Below, one piece after another: positions 1-7,637 of a stretch of DNA of 64,000 nt; within the stretch, counting starts at the first letter, position 1; each line of letters opens with the position of its first letter. This DNA is from Methanogenium sp. S4BF. GTDB taxonomy: Archaea > Halobacteriota > Methanomicrobia > Methanomicrobiales > Methanomicrobiaceae. The translations under genes and the position numbers were made by a program. The notes beneath the pieces were generated by a model. That model made no database searches and was not told where the DNA came from. It saw only the letters and a program-made list of their open reading frames with translations. The DNA lies in contig NZ_CP091277.1 of assembly GCF_029633965.1 (NCBI RefSeq), forward strand, positions 496,001 through 560,000, written 5' to 3'.

Positions 1-132
1 CCTGCGGTGTACCGTCTTCATGTCAGCAGATCGTTTACGGTGTTTTATATTATTGTTACAGATGAAATGGTCGTAAAAATCGAGAAAATCAGGACGATTG
101 AACGGGCTCATAAGGATTATTCCCGCAGATAG
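1..132 (+). CDS. RelE/ParE-family toxin, C-terminal part (5' end outside window)
   Basis: The reading frame is open from the first base to TAG at 130-132 and encodes 43 residues. The segment YRLHVSRSFTVFYII is the central strand of RelE-fold mRNA interferases, followed by KIRTIERAHKDY at the end. It aligns well with the complete RelE-like protein at 36637-36942 (FRLHIGRSFTAFYTI ... ILTIEQAHKKYG), so the two are paralogues. RelE toxins cleave ribosome-bound mRNA and are held inactive by an antitoxin usually encoded just upstream, which here would lie outside the window. Family assignment rests on this paralogy and the motif; activity cannot be judged from a fragment. Confidence 0.7.
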   Translation, partial: PAVYRLHVSRSFTVFYIIVTDEMVVKIEKIRTIERAHKDYSRR

Positions 133-1064
133 GTGCCTGTGTTTTTTCTGGTGCGGTATTTAATGGTGTGATTTTATTCTGATGTATTTTTCGTTTTTTG
201 CCGGTTTGTTTTTCGTATGAGTTCTGAATTTTGAGTTCATTTATTTTTTCACAGGAGCAGCTGTCCGTCCGATGACGCTGCAATGGAATGGTCTCTTTGT
301 TTTTTACATTTGTGTTCGCCATGCACCTGCATGGATCCTGACTGGTAAAGGTTGATATATCACATCCCTGTCCATTGCAGACAACCGTGTTTCCTGCATT
401 CTCTTCCACACAACCGGATTTGTATGTAACAAAAGCCTGTTGGTACTATGATTCCACCAATCCAATAACGAATACCCGAGATATTTACCGGGACCATTCT
501 GCGAAAAGCCATTTTATTAAAGGTGTCAAAAAGACGAATTTATTCTTATCCCATGCTAAAACCCCTGTTCTCCACAGAAAAATCGCATATATGTATCTAA
601 ATACCTGTTTTGTTCCTCAAAATCCCCAATAGCTGTGATGAACTTCAGATATCTGCATTTGCGATAATTATCCATTTATTGTCCGTTTTGATTGGAATTC
701 TGCTGCCTCACAGAATCCGCTGTGCGCTATTGAATGCGGCATCGCATGGAAAATGAGCCTCGCATAGCGTTAATGTGCACGAAATAAATAGGCGGTGCTA
801 ATCGCGTGGGAGGGTGTCACTGAATCCCTCCTGAATGGGGTGGACATCTGGATTTTGCAGGGATGGAGTTCCTGCATTTCTTAACGGTGGGATGAAGAAT
901 GCCGATCGCCGGCAGGAAGGAAAACTGAAAAAACCATGAAAATGTTTGTTATGCCTGCTCTGGTGCTGGTTTCCCTGGTGATGGTACCGGGCAAGATGGC
1001 TGATGATTCTGGCAGTGGTGGTACGATAGAGATCTAATCTCATTCTATAGAACTCTGAATTCCT
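133..1064. other. Long intergenic region, no convincing gene
   Basis: About 930 bases between the RelE tail and the mannose-1-phosphate guanylyltransferase gene. It is AT-rich up to about 700. Several short inverted repeats occur near 805-865, for example GGGAGGG followed by CCCTCC and GCAGG followed by CCTGC. Open frames on both strands show no recognisable motif. The only one with a protein-like feature is the 33-codon frame at 936-1037, listed separately. The last part presumably carries the promoter of the gene at 1065. Confidence 0.5.
936..1037 (+). CDS. Possible 33-residue signal-peptide-like small ORF
   Basis: ATG at 936 follows a purine-rich stretch (GGAAGG at 915-920, rather far upstream) and ends at TAA 1035-1037. 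The product starts MKMFVMPALVLVSLVMV and continues with a short acidic, Gly/Ser-rich tail, so it looks like a signal peptide or single membrane helix with almost no mature part. It lies 27 bases upstream of the guanylyltransferase gene. It may be a remnant of a secreted protein or pure chance; there is no homology evidence. Confidence 0.2.
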   Translation: MKMFVMPALVLVSLVMVPGKMADDSGSGGTIEI

Positions 1065-2417
1065 ATGAAAACCCTCATCCTTGCAGGCGGTTCCGGCACC
1101 CGGCTCTTTCCTCTGAGTCGTGCCTGCTATCCGAAACAGTTTATTCCCCTGATTGATGCTGATTCTCTCTTTCAGAAATCGGTGAAGCGGGCTCTTCTTT
1201 TTTCAGAACCGGATGAAATAACAATCGTAACCAATAAGCTGCACCGGTTTCTCGTGGCAGATCAGCTCGAAGAGATGCATACCCCCTGCCGGATTCTTTC
1301 TGAACCGCAGGGGAAAAACACCCTCCCTGCCATTACCTATGGCATTACGTCTATTCTGAAGGAGGATACGGATGCACGGGTTGCCATCATGTCATCAGAC
1401 CAGCTCATCAACCCTGATGATTCATACAAAGCGGCATTTCTGGCAGCAGAAAAACTTGCAGAGAAGTATCTGGTCACCTTTGGCATTACACCGGACTCTC
1501 CCCACACCGGCTATGGCTATATCCGTCCGGGTGCCTGCCTCGATGGGGGTTTTGCCGTAGACGCCTTTGTTGAAAAGCCGGATCTGCAAACGGCAGAATC
1601 CTATCTGCGTGACGGATACCTGTGGAATGCCGGGATGTTTCTGTTTTCTGCATCCCTGTTCATGACTGAATGTAAAAAACATGCTCCTGAGGTTGCTGAA
1701 GCGTTCACCCTTCCAAAGGAAGGGGCATTTGAACAGACCCCGAAGATCTCGGTTGATTATGGCATCATGGAGAAGACTGACAAGGCTGCGGTGGTCCCCC
1801 TCTCTGTTCCCTGGAGTGATGTCGGAAGTTTTGGAGCGCTCTATGCTGTCCACTCCAGGGGGGAGGATGGGAATGCCGTTCGTGGCGAATATCTTGGCAT
1901 TGAGAGCCATGATAACCTGATTATTTCAGACCGGCTTGTTGCAACCATTGGTATCAACGATCTTGCAATCATCGACTCTCCGGATGCTCTTCTCGTCTGT
2001 CCCCGGTCCGAGTCGCAGAGAGTCGGGGAAATCTCAGACCTTCTCAGGAAGCGGGGGGATGAACGTTGCGAGCTCCACACAACCGTCCACCGGCCATGGG
2101 GGACATACAGCGTTCTTCAGCGGGGGGATACATTTCAGATCAAACGGATAACTGTCACGCCGGGCCGCCGCATCAGTCTGCAGCTCCATCACCACCGGAG
2201 CGAGCACTGGGTGGTTGTCAAGGGAACGGCCCTTGTGGCAAACAACGGGAACGAATTCTTTGTCCGGCCAGGTGAGAGCACCTTCGTCCCCGCCGGCGTC
2301 CGGCACCGGCTGGAAAACCCGGGACTCCTCCCTCTGGAGGTGATTGAGGTGCAGAATGGGGAATATGTGGGTGAGGATGATATTGTACGGTTTGATGATG
2401 ATTTTGAGAGGGAGTGA
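1065..2417 (+). CDS. manC: Mannose-1-phosphate guanylyltransferase / mannose-6-phosphate isomerase (bifunctional, ManC/AlgA type)
   Basis: A 450-residue protein of the usual length for type II bifunctional enzymes. Residues 1-280 are the nucleotidyltransferase domain, with the signature GGSGTRLFPLSR near residue 8, the pyrophosphorylase lysine region FVEKPD near 167 and WNAGMF near 186. The C-terminal 110 residues are a cupin with the type II phosphomannose isomerase signature (QLHHHRSEHWVVVKGTA). It converts fructose-6-phosphate to mannose-6-phosphate and mannose-1-phosphate plus GTP to GDP-mannose in the cytoplasm, feeding mannosyl glycans. It stands alone as a transcription unit, but lies 2.7 kb from the glycan island, which fits that role. 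A T-run at about 2439-2446 may end transcription. Confidence 0.93.
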   Translation: MKTLILAGGSGTRLFPLSRACYPKQFIPLIDADSLFQKSVKRALLFSEPDEITIVTNKLHRFLVADQLEEMHTPCRILSEPQGKNTLPAITYGITSILKEDTDARVAIMSSDQLINPDDSYKAAFLAAEKLAEKYLVTFGITPDSPHTGYGYIRPGACLDGGFAVDAFVEKPDLQTAESYLRDGYLWNAGMFLFSASLFMTECKKHAPEVAEAFTLPKEGAFEQTPKISVDYGIMEKTDKAAVVPLSVPWSDVGSFGALYAVHSRGEDGNAVRGEYLGIESHDNLIISDRLVATIGINDLAIIDSPDALLVCPRSESQRVGEISDLLRKRGDERCELHTTVHRPWGTYSVLQRGDTFQIKRITVTPGRRISLQLHHHRSEHWVVVKGTALVANNGNEFFVRPGESTFVPAGVRHRLENPGLLPLEVIEVQNGEYVGEDDIVRFDDDFERE

Positions 2418-2576
2418 ATCTCGGTTTAATTTCCGTAGTCTTTTTTGATGGTCAGTCAGAACAAAAATAGATAAATGGTTCTCTTTTCTGTTTGGTTTCA
2501 ACAGTAGCCCGTTATGTAAGAGCGTAGACTGTCCGCTATCCCCCACCGGAGCATCTCTCCTTGCTTTTGATTTGTA

Positions 2577-2910
2577 TTATTCAGTAATAATGTGGACAAG
2601 CATATCTTCAACGTCTTTCATCTTTTCCGGTGTTACTTTCCCGGCCCGGTATAATATGAGTGATGCATCAGCGGTAAAAATTCTGTTGGGACGAACACAA
2701 CTGTCCACCCGTAATCTGCCACATTTTAAAATCCTGGTCGGTAAGGTTTATCGAATATCTGTCATGCCGGTTTTTACTCGTTATCTGGCAGAGGATATTA
2801 TCATCACCTCCCGGAGTTGCAACTACAAGAACCGGTCTTTTCTTAGAATCAGAGAGGTCTTAAAAAGGGAACGGGACGACAAGTACATCGCCCTTTACAA
2901 ATTTTTCCAT
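2577..2910 (-). pseudogene. PemK/MazF-family toxin, disrupted by a stop codon and a frameshift
   Basis: Reading from ATG at 2910 on the minus strand gives MEKFVKGDVLVVPFPF, an in-frame TAA, then DLSDSKKRPVLVVA and QITSKNRHDRYSINLTDQDF. After the A-run near 2714-2720 the frame shifts by one base and continues as GRLRVDSCVRPNRIFTADAS and a C-terminal helix to TAA at 2577-2579. Placed together, the pieces give a full PemK-fold protein of about 110 residues, including the KRPVLVV and RPNRIFT motifs of this endoribonuclease family. With two lesions it is almost certainly dead. The AbrB-type partner lies just upstream on the same strand, and an insertion sequence adjoins the pair, which fits decay after transposition. 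Confidence 0.8.
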
Positions 2911-2981
2911 GCCCCATCTTCTTCTTTTGACAACTAGTCTTATTTTAGGGTCTTTTCAGATGTATATGCACATGAGAGTGC

Positions 2982-3221
2982 CTAATCCAATGTTCCGAGA
3001 GGTCTGAGTTCAATTCTGTCATTATATGCGAGTATTGCGACCTTTTCTCCCGGAAGAAATGTTTCCCTGACAGATCGTGGAATTACGATTTGGCCTTTTT
3101 GCCTTGTTTGGACTATAAATGGTTTGGATGTGCTTGTATTTGGATTCAGTACTTCTCTAACAGAACTCCAATAGAAAATTCGAAATACGGTTCCCCTCCT
3201 TAAAATTTCAAACAGACGCCA
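2982..3221 (-). pseudogene. SpoVT/AbrB-domain antitoxin remnant lacking a start codon
   Basis: The minus-strand frame ending at TAG 2982-2984 encodes a typical swapped-hairpin AbrB domain: KPFIVQTRQKGQIVIPRSVR, then FLPGEKVAILAYNDRIELRPL. No ATG, GTG or TTG start lies in frame before the stop codon of the neighbouring transposase at 3222-3224, so the original 5' end is gone or was replaced by the insertion sequence. The order antitoxin then toxin on the same strand, with a gap of about 70 bases to the PemK remnant, is that of a type II toxin-antitoxin operon. Confidence 0.7.
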
Positions 3222-4360
3222 TTAATACAGGAATTTCGGGACCGGTCTCAACACCTTCCTGATACCCTCCCAGACCAGCATACGAAACTGATCACACCGG
3301 AACATATCTTCTTCAACCGTTCTCGGCCCTCTCTTTACGGGAGAAAAGTAGATCCGCTGCAAAATGATCCAGATATTCTTGAGCAGCAGAGAAATTATCG
3401 CATACAGATACCGAATCGTCATATTTTTGGACGATGTTTTACATTTCACGCTGTTTCTGATGCGATAGGAGGCTTCAATTGCAAACCTCATTTTGTAGGT
3501 ATTGTAGATCCTCCTTTTCGTCCAGTTCAAGCCATGAACAACATATCCCAAGTTGGGATTTCCATACTCATCCATCTTTCCCTGCTGATACTGGACATCT
3601 ATAGCAATATCCATTTCTAGGGGTTAAACCTTGCCTTTATTTGTATATTGGGCAAATCTAGCCATTTTTCCTTTAAGGAGTGTCTTCATTTCTATGCTGT
3701 GTTTCTTCACTGGCACAATGTGTGAAATCCCTTCGCCCTGAAGAAATGCAAATACTTCCTTCGAATAAAATCCCCTGTCCAAGCAAAGGACCTCGACATT
3801 TATATCCAGTTGTTGGACGGTCTCCATACATTTCCTGACATATTCGACCATCTTGACGCCTTTTTTCACTGGGAACACAGCTACTGTAAGTCGTTCTCCT
3901 TTCCGGATGGTGTACAGGGATACATACGAATAGAAATATGTCGTGGATTTCTTCATTTTGCTGCGGATAATGTAATCTGCTTTTGTATCGTCGATGTTCC
4001 CATAATATGGATCGTTTGTCAAATCAATTGCAAACTGGTATTTTTTACCCTTCTTCAGAATGGAATCCGCAGGATTCATGAGAATCTGAGAATTAGCGCT
4101 CTCCAGAGTTGGCAGATCAAGTTTGGCCAAATGATATTTGATAGATGTCTCACACGGTCCTTTCTGAACAAAGTTCCCAATTGAATGAATTGATATACGA
4201 TTCACTGCCATTCCAATGATAGTCTGAAAAGAGTCTTTTGGCTCAATTTTACGTTTATTGGAATATTGAGATTATGATTCAGGGCGTTGACAGCAGGATC
4301 AGAACATTCTTTTGACTTTAGGGAGTGTACTGTAGTGCGGGCGTGATGATGTTTGGCCAT
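3222..4360 (-). pseudogene. ISH3-family (DDE) transposase, broken by a frameshift and a nonsense codon
   Basis: Three pieces make up one transposase of about 379 codons. ATG at 4360 begins MAKHHHARTTVHSLKSKE and continues to KLSQKTLF. A one-base shift near 4230 leads into IIGMAVNRISIHSIGNF. That frame runs through the catalytic-core motifs AIDLTNDPYYGNID and CLDRGFYS to TAA at 3624-3626. Beyond the stop the same frame continues, with GYVVHGLNWTKRRIYNTYK and FAIEASYRIRN (the expected region of the catalytic glutamate), to TAA at 3222-3224. The motifs and length match archaeal ISH3-family transposases. With two lesions it is inactive. Confidence 0.75.
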
Positions 4361-4472
4361 ATCGGACGCCCGCAGAGTATATAGATCATTTCTTTTGCTG
4401 TCGTTAATTTCTTAAATTCAGATTTGAAGGAAATAATGTCACATTCACAATTGAATTCCAGGCCATTTTTAG

Positions 4473-4709
4473 TCAAGTACTGGGATCCGACAAACCATGC
4501 CATTGTTGCAGAATAAGCATCTTTAACATCAGAATTTCGTCAAGATTAGGGCGACCACCCTTTTCGGTGTTATTCGAATTGAGACCTGTAAGGAAGGGGC
4601 GGAACGCTTCCCAGTCGATCAATTTCTCAACTTCTCCTAGCTTATCACCCAATTCAGCAATACGCTCGTATTCATACCTAATTGCAAAATTAGTGAAATT
4701 ACTCATCAA
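4473..4709 (-). pseudogene. IS5-family transposase, N-terminal fragment
   Basis: The frame gives MMSNFTNFAIRYEYERIAEL, then LIDWEAFRPFL, GGRPNLDEILMLKMLILQQW and HGLSDP, after which it runs into a stop. This is the N-terminal helical domain of IS5/IS1182-type transposases, in which LSDPELE normally follows. The catalytic DDE domain is missing. The break coincides with the upstream side of the ISH3-like element, so the fragment is probably a victim of that insertion or of a later deletion. Confidence 0.65.
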
Positions 4710-5097
4710 TTAGTGATCGAAAGAGGTGTATAAAGTACTTCTGGTTGGGTGGGGTTTTTAGAAATTCTCTTTAATTTCCATTTAGTATGTGATGAGCTAA
4801 CGAATTAATCAAAAATTTAGTGAAAAGATCCGTCGAATAAATGGTTTTGTTAGTCCTCCTATATTGTATCCAATTATTTTTATACGCATACTACAAATTA
4901 TACTTCAAGTAACTATATATGCAATGATTAATTGTCAAACATCTGTGTATGGAGGATTGTGGGTAAAAATTTGGGGTTGAATCTCTCTTATAATAAGTAT
5001 TGGAGAGTTTAATCCTTAATTGTCTGGTGGGATATCTAAAAGACAATTGAGATCAATTCGATAACTATTCTTATTAATAACGCAAATTTATTAGAAT
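4710..5097. other. AT-rich intergenic region before the glycan island, with an inverted repeat
   Basis: No gene is visible. The stretch is strongly AT-rich. It carries an 8-bp inverted repeat, AATTGTCT at 5018-5025 and AGACAATT at 5041-5048, separated by 15 bases. This lies just ahead of the likely core promoter of the epimerase gene at 5098 and could be an operator or a transcript hairpin. Both readings are inference. Confidence 0.45.
5068..5078 (+). promoter_or_regulatory. Probable TATA box of the epimerase/dehydrogenase operon
   Basis: TTCTTATTAATA-like sequence centred about 25 bases before the ATG at 5098. In archaea transcription starts about 22-27 bases after the TATA centre, so the mRNA would be leaderless or nearly so, which fits the absence of a Shine-Dalgarno sequence before this gene. 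Confidence 0.4.
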
Positions 5098-6024
5098 ATG
5101 CATTACGTGGTCACAGGGGGTTCTGGCTTTATTGGCTCGAATCTCACTGAAGCATTGTCAGTAAACCATGACGTTACAATAATTGATGATTTATCAACCG
5201 GACGAAGAAAGAATCTGAATGGTCTTGTTGATTTAGAAAATGTCACCTTTGTTGAAGGAAGTATCACTGATCTGGATCTTCTTTTGGATGTGTTCAGAAA
5301 TAAAGACGGCATCTTTCATCAGGGGGCAATCCCTTCTGTTCCCCGTTCTATTGCAGACCCAATTGCGACAAACCAGGCAGGAATTGACGGCACCCTGAAT
5401 GTGCTCGTCGCAGCAAAAGAGTGTGGTGTCAGGAAGGTTGTCTATGCATCGTCCTCATCGGTGTATGGCGACACACCGACCCTTCCCAAACACGAAGGCA
5501 TGATACCAAATCCCATGTCTCCGTATGCGGTGACAAAAATCACCGGTGAATATTATTGCTCTGTATTTTCCCGTCTCTATGATATCCAGACGGTTTGTCT
5601 GCGCTACTTCAATGTGTTTGGCCCGCGTCAGGACCCTGCTTCCACGTATGCTGCAGTTATTCCAAAATTTGTTAACCGTCTTCTTGCCGGAGAAGCCCCG
5701 GTTATCTATGGGGATGGTGAGCAGACGCGCGACTTTACGTATATCAAAAATGTCATTCAGGCGAATGTGAAGGCGATGGAAAGTGATGAATGTGGTGTCT
5801 TTAATGTCGCCTGCGGTGACCGTATCTCACTGAATGAACTTGCCACAACAATAATGGAAATACTCGATATTGAGATTGAACCGGTATACGAAGCGTCACG
5901 GCCCGGCGATGTTCGGGATTCACTTGCGGATATCTCCGCTGCAAGCTCAGCATTTGGTTACGAACCTGAATATACAATGAAACAGGGACTCGAGGAGACA
6001 ATCGCATGGTACAAAAATCAGTAA
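5098..6024 (+). CDS. NAD-dependent nucleotide-sugar epimerase (UDP-GlcNAc/UDP-glucose 4-epimerase family)
   Basis: A 308-residue extended short-chain dehydrogenase/reductase. The NAD-binding motif TGGSGFIGSNL is near residue 6, the catalytic serine region YASSSSVYGD near 118, the YxxxK pair in SPYAVTK near 141-148, and the substrate-loop motif RYFNVFGPRQDP follows. It resembles WbpP/TviC-type UDP-N-acetylhexosamine 4-epimerases more than hexose-specific GalE because it is paired with a TviB-like dehydrogenase that overlaps its 3' end by 19 bases. Together they would make a UDP-N-acetyl-hexosaminuronic acid in the cytoplasm for surface glycans. The exact sugar is inferred, not shown. Confidence 0.82.
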   Translation: MHYVVTGGSGFIGSNLTEALSVNHDVTIIDDLSTGRRKNLNGLVDLENVTFVEGSITDLDLLLDVFRNKDGIFHQGAIPSVPRSIADPIATNQAGIDGTLNVLVAAKECGVRKVVYASSSSVYGDTPTLPKHEGMIPNPMSPYAVTKITGEYYCSVFSRLYDIQTVCLRYFNVFGPRQDPASTYAAVIPKFVNRLLAGEAPVIYGDGEQTRDFTYIKNVIQANVKAMESDECGVFNVACGDRISLNELATTIMEILDIEIEPVYEASRPGDVRDSLADISAASSAFGYEPEYTMKQGLEETIAWYKNQ

Positions 6025-7265
6025 AACCAGTAACAGAGATGACGGCCTGCGTGGTGGGCCTTGGCTATGTGGGTCTGCCACTTGCAGAAGCATTTGCAGA
6101 AAAAATACGAACAATCGGTTATGAAATTGTCGAAGCCAAAGCGAAGGAGATTGCAGCAGCGACCACAACACCACTCATTGTTACATCAGACCCGGCTCAG
6201 ATACGGGAAGCAGATTTCGTTGCCATCTGTGTTCCAACACCCGTAATGAAAACAAAGGAGCCGGATCTCTCCTATGTGAGATCTGCTGCCACAACCGTTG
6301 GTCAGAACCTAAAGCCCGGTGCAATCGTTGTCCTTGAGTCAACCGTCTATCCCGGGGCTACCGAAGAGATTGTCATCCCGACCCTTGAGAAAGAATCTGG
6401 TCTCATATGTGGAAAAGACTTCAAGGTCGGCTACTCCCCTGAGCGGATTAATCCTGGTGATGAGGCTCATGAACTTGCTAAGATCACTAAGATCGTTGCC
6501 GGGATGGATGCAGAATCCGGCGACATACTTTCTGAACTCTACAGCCTTGTCACTACTGTCTACCGTGCACCTGACATTAAAACCGCCGAAGCGGCGAAGG
6601 TCATAGAGAACATCCAGCGTGACCTGAACATCGCCCTGATGAATGAACTCGCCCTGATCTTCCACAAGATGGGTATTGACACACAGGAAGTCATCAAGGC
6701 TGCAGGCACGAAATGGAACTTCCATCAGTACCGGCCCGGCCTTGTCGGCGGTCACTGCATCCCTGTTGATCCCTACTACCTTGTCTACAAGGCGCAGGAG
6801 CTCGGCTACCACCCACAGGTGATTCTCGCAGGCCGTGCGATCAACGACTCCATGCCTAAGCATGTGGCAGATATGGCGATTAAAGGGATGATTGAAGCCG
6901 GAAAAGTCGTTAAAAATGCAAAAGTCCTCATAATGGGTCTTACCTATAAGGAAAATGTCGCTGATATCAGAGAAAGTCCTGTTGAAGATATGATTCAGGA
7001 ACTCAAGGAGTGGGGAGTTGAGGTGTATGGGTATGATCCATTAATCAGTGCCTCTGCAATCGAGCATTTTGGAGCAATTCCGGTCGACAGCCATAAGATC
7101 AGAGCAGATTGCATTATTCTAACCGTTGCTCATGACGAGTTTATCAAGATTGGAATGGATAATTTTTTGGATTCTATGGATTCAGATCCAGTAATTATTG
7201 ATGTGAGAGGATTTCTTAAAAATATTGAGATCCTTGAAAAGAAGGTTCTTTACCGTACAATCTGA
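6006..7265 (+). CDS. UDP-N-acetylhexosamine 6-dehydrogenase (TviB/WbpA-like nucleotide-sugar dehydrogenase)
   Basis: A 419-residue UDP-glucose/GDP-mannose dehydrogenase family protein. The N-terminal Rossmann motif VVGLGYVGLPLAEAF is near residue 16, followed by CVPTPV, ESTVYPG, GYSPERINPGD and the catalytic cysteine in GGHCIPVDPYYL near residue 250. The C-terminal UDP-binding domain contains GLTYKENVADIRESP. It oxidises the C6 alcohol of a UDP-HexNAc to the uronic acid with two NAD. Just after the first beta strand the protein looks shortened: the helix and loop between IGYEIVEAKAKEIA and TSDPAQI lack the roughly 15 residues usual there. The gene overlaps the epimerase gene, so the two are probably translated together. 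Confidence 0.85.
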   Translation: MVQKSVKPVTEMTACVVGLGYVGLPLAEAFAEKIRTIGYEIVEAKAKEIAAATTTPLIVTSDPAQIREADFVAICVPTPVMKTKEPDLSYVRSAATTVGQNLKPGAIVVLESTVYPGATEEIVIPTLEKESGLICGKDFKVGYSPERINPGDEAHELAKITKIVAGMDAESGDILSELYSLVTTVYRAPDIKTAEAAKVIENIQRDLNIALMNELALIFHKMGIDTQEVIKAAGTKWNFHQYRPGLVGGHCIPVDPYYLVYKAQELGYHPQVILAGRAINDSMPKHVADMAIKGMIEAGKVVKNAKVLIMGLTYKENVADIRESPVEDMIQELKEWGVEVYGYDPLISASAIEHFGAIPVDSHKIRADCIILTVAHDEFIKIGMDNFLDSMDSDPVIIDVRGFLKNIEILEKKVLYRTI

Positions 7266-7339
7266 TTCTGTGGATTATGGTGAAAAAGAAATGTATCTTT
7301 TTTGAAGAATCCAAACAGAAATCAGTGGTGTGAATTAAT

Positions 7340-7573
7340 ATGAAAATTTTAGTTATCGGTTCAGGTTATGTTGGCATTGTAAAAGGCATGTGTTTTGCTG
7401 AGCTTGGAAGTGAACCTCTTGTCAGATCCATTGAAACGCAGAAGGGTTCTGTGAATGATACTTGTTCAGATGCAAAAAAAGCTGCAAAATTACTTGGATG
7501 GAATGCAAAAACGAATATAGAAACCTGTATTTTAAATTATATAAACCGGATACAAAATAGGAATTGTTTATGA
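7340..7573 (+). pseudogene. Chimeric remnant: start of a UDP-glucose dehydrogenase fused to the end of a sugar epimerase
   Basis: The 77-codon frame begins MKILVIGSGYVGIVKGMCFA, the N-terminus of UDP-glucose 6-dehydrogenases. After about residue 30 it switches to KGSVNDTCSDAKKAAKLLGW, the C-terminal segment of UDP-glucose 4-epimerase-type proteins. Neither enzyme can function from these pieces. The join is in frame, so a single deletion between two neighbouring genes of an ancestral cluster explains it. The scar lies at the left edge of the AT-rich part of the island and marks a past rearrangement. Confidence 0.75.
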
Positions 7574-7601
7574 GTTTTAAAAAACAAAATTTAGGATTCT
7601 A

Positions 7602-7610
7602 TTTTTATAA
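7602..7610 (+). promoter_or_regulatory. Probable TATA box of the ABC exporter gene
   Basis: TTTTTATAA lies about 30 bases before the GTG start at 7638, the spacing expected for a leaderless archaeal transcript. There is no well-placed Shine-Dalgarno sequence (GGGAG is 12 bases away). Confidence 0.4.
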
Positions 7611-7637
7611 TATGCATTATGGGAGTGTGTAATTTTA

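Larger units (their letters stand above)
3210..4709 (-). mobile_element. Decayed insertion-sequence cluster (ISH3-like element next to an IS5-family fragment)
   Basis: This segment holds a broken ISH3-family transposase gene (3222-4360) and, upstream of it on the same strand, the N-terminal quarter of an unrelated IS5-family transposase (4473-4709). The IS5 reading frame is cut just after its LSDP motif, which suggests the ISH3-like element or its deletion removed the rest. I could not identify terminal inverted repeats or a target duplication with confidence, so the outer limits are approximate. Neither element can move on its own. Confidence 0.65.

Noticed and set aside
89-409. Minus-strand frame of 106 codons with several cysteines near its start
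   Set aside because: It overlaps the RelE tail by 44 bases in a convergent sense, lacks a ribosome site, and the second half is a lysine-rich string expected from AT-rich DNA.
375-632. Plus-strand frame of 85 codons in the left intergenic region
   Set aside because: No motif, no ribosome site, and its composition reflects the local AT-rich sequence.
2572-2937. Plus-strand frame of 121 codons
   Set aside because: It is antisense to the PemK remnant, whose two-frame protein similarity explains the sequence better.
4318-4503. Minus-strand frame of 61 codons in the insertion-sequence region
   Set aside because: It overlaps the starts of both transposase fragments in another frame and shows no transposase motif.
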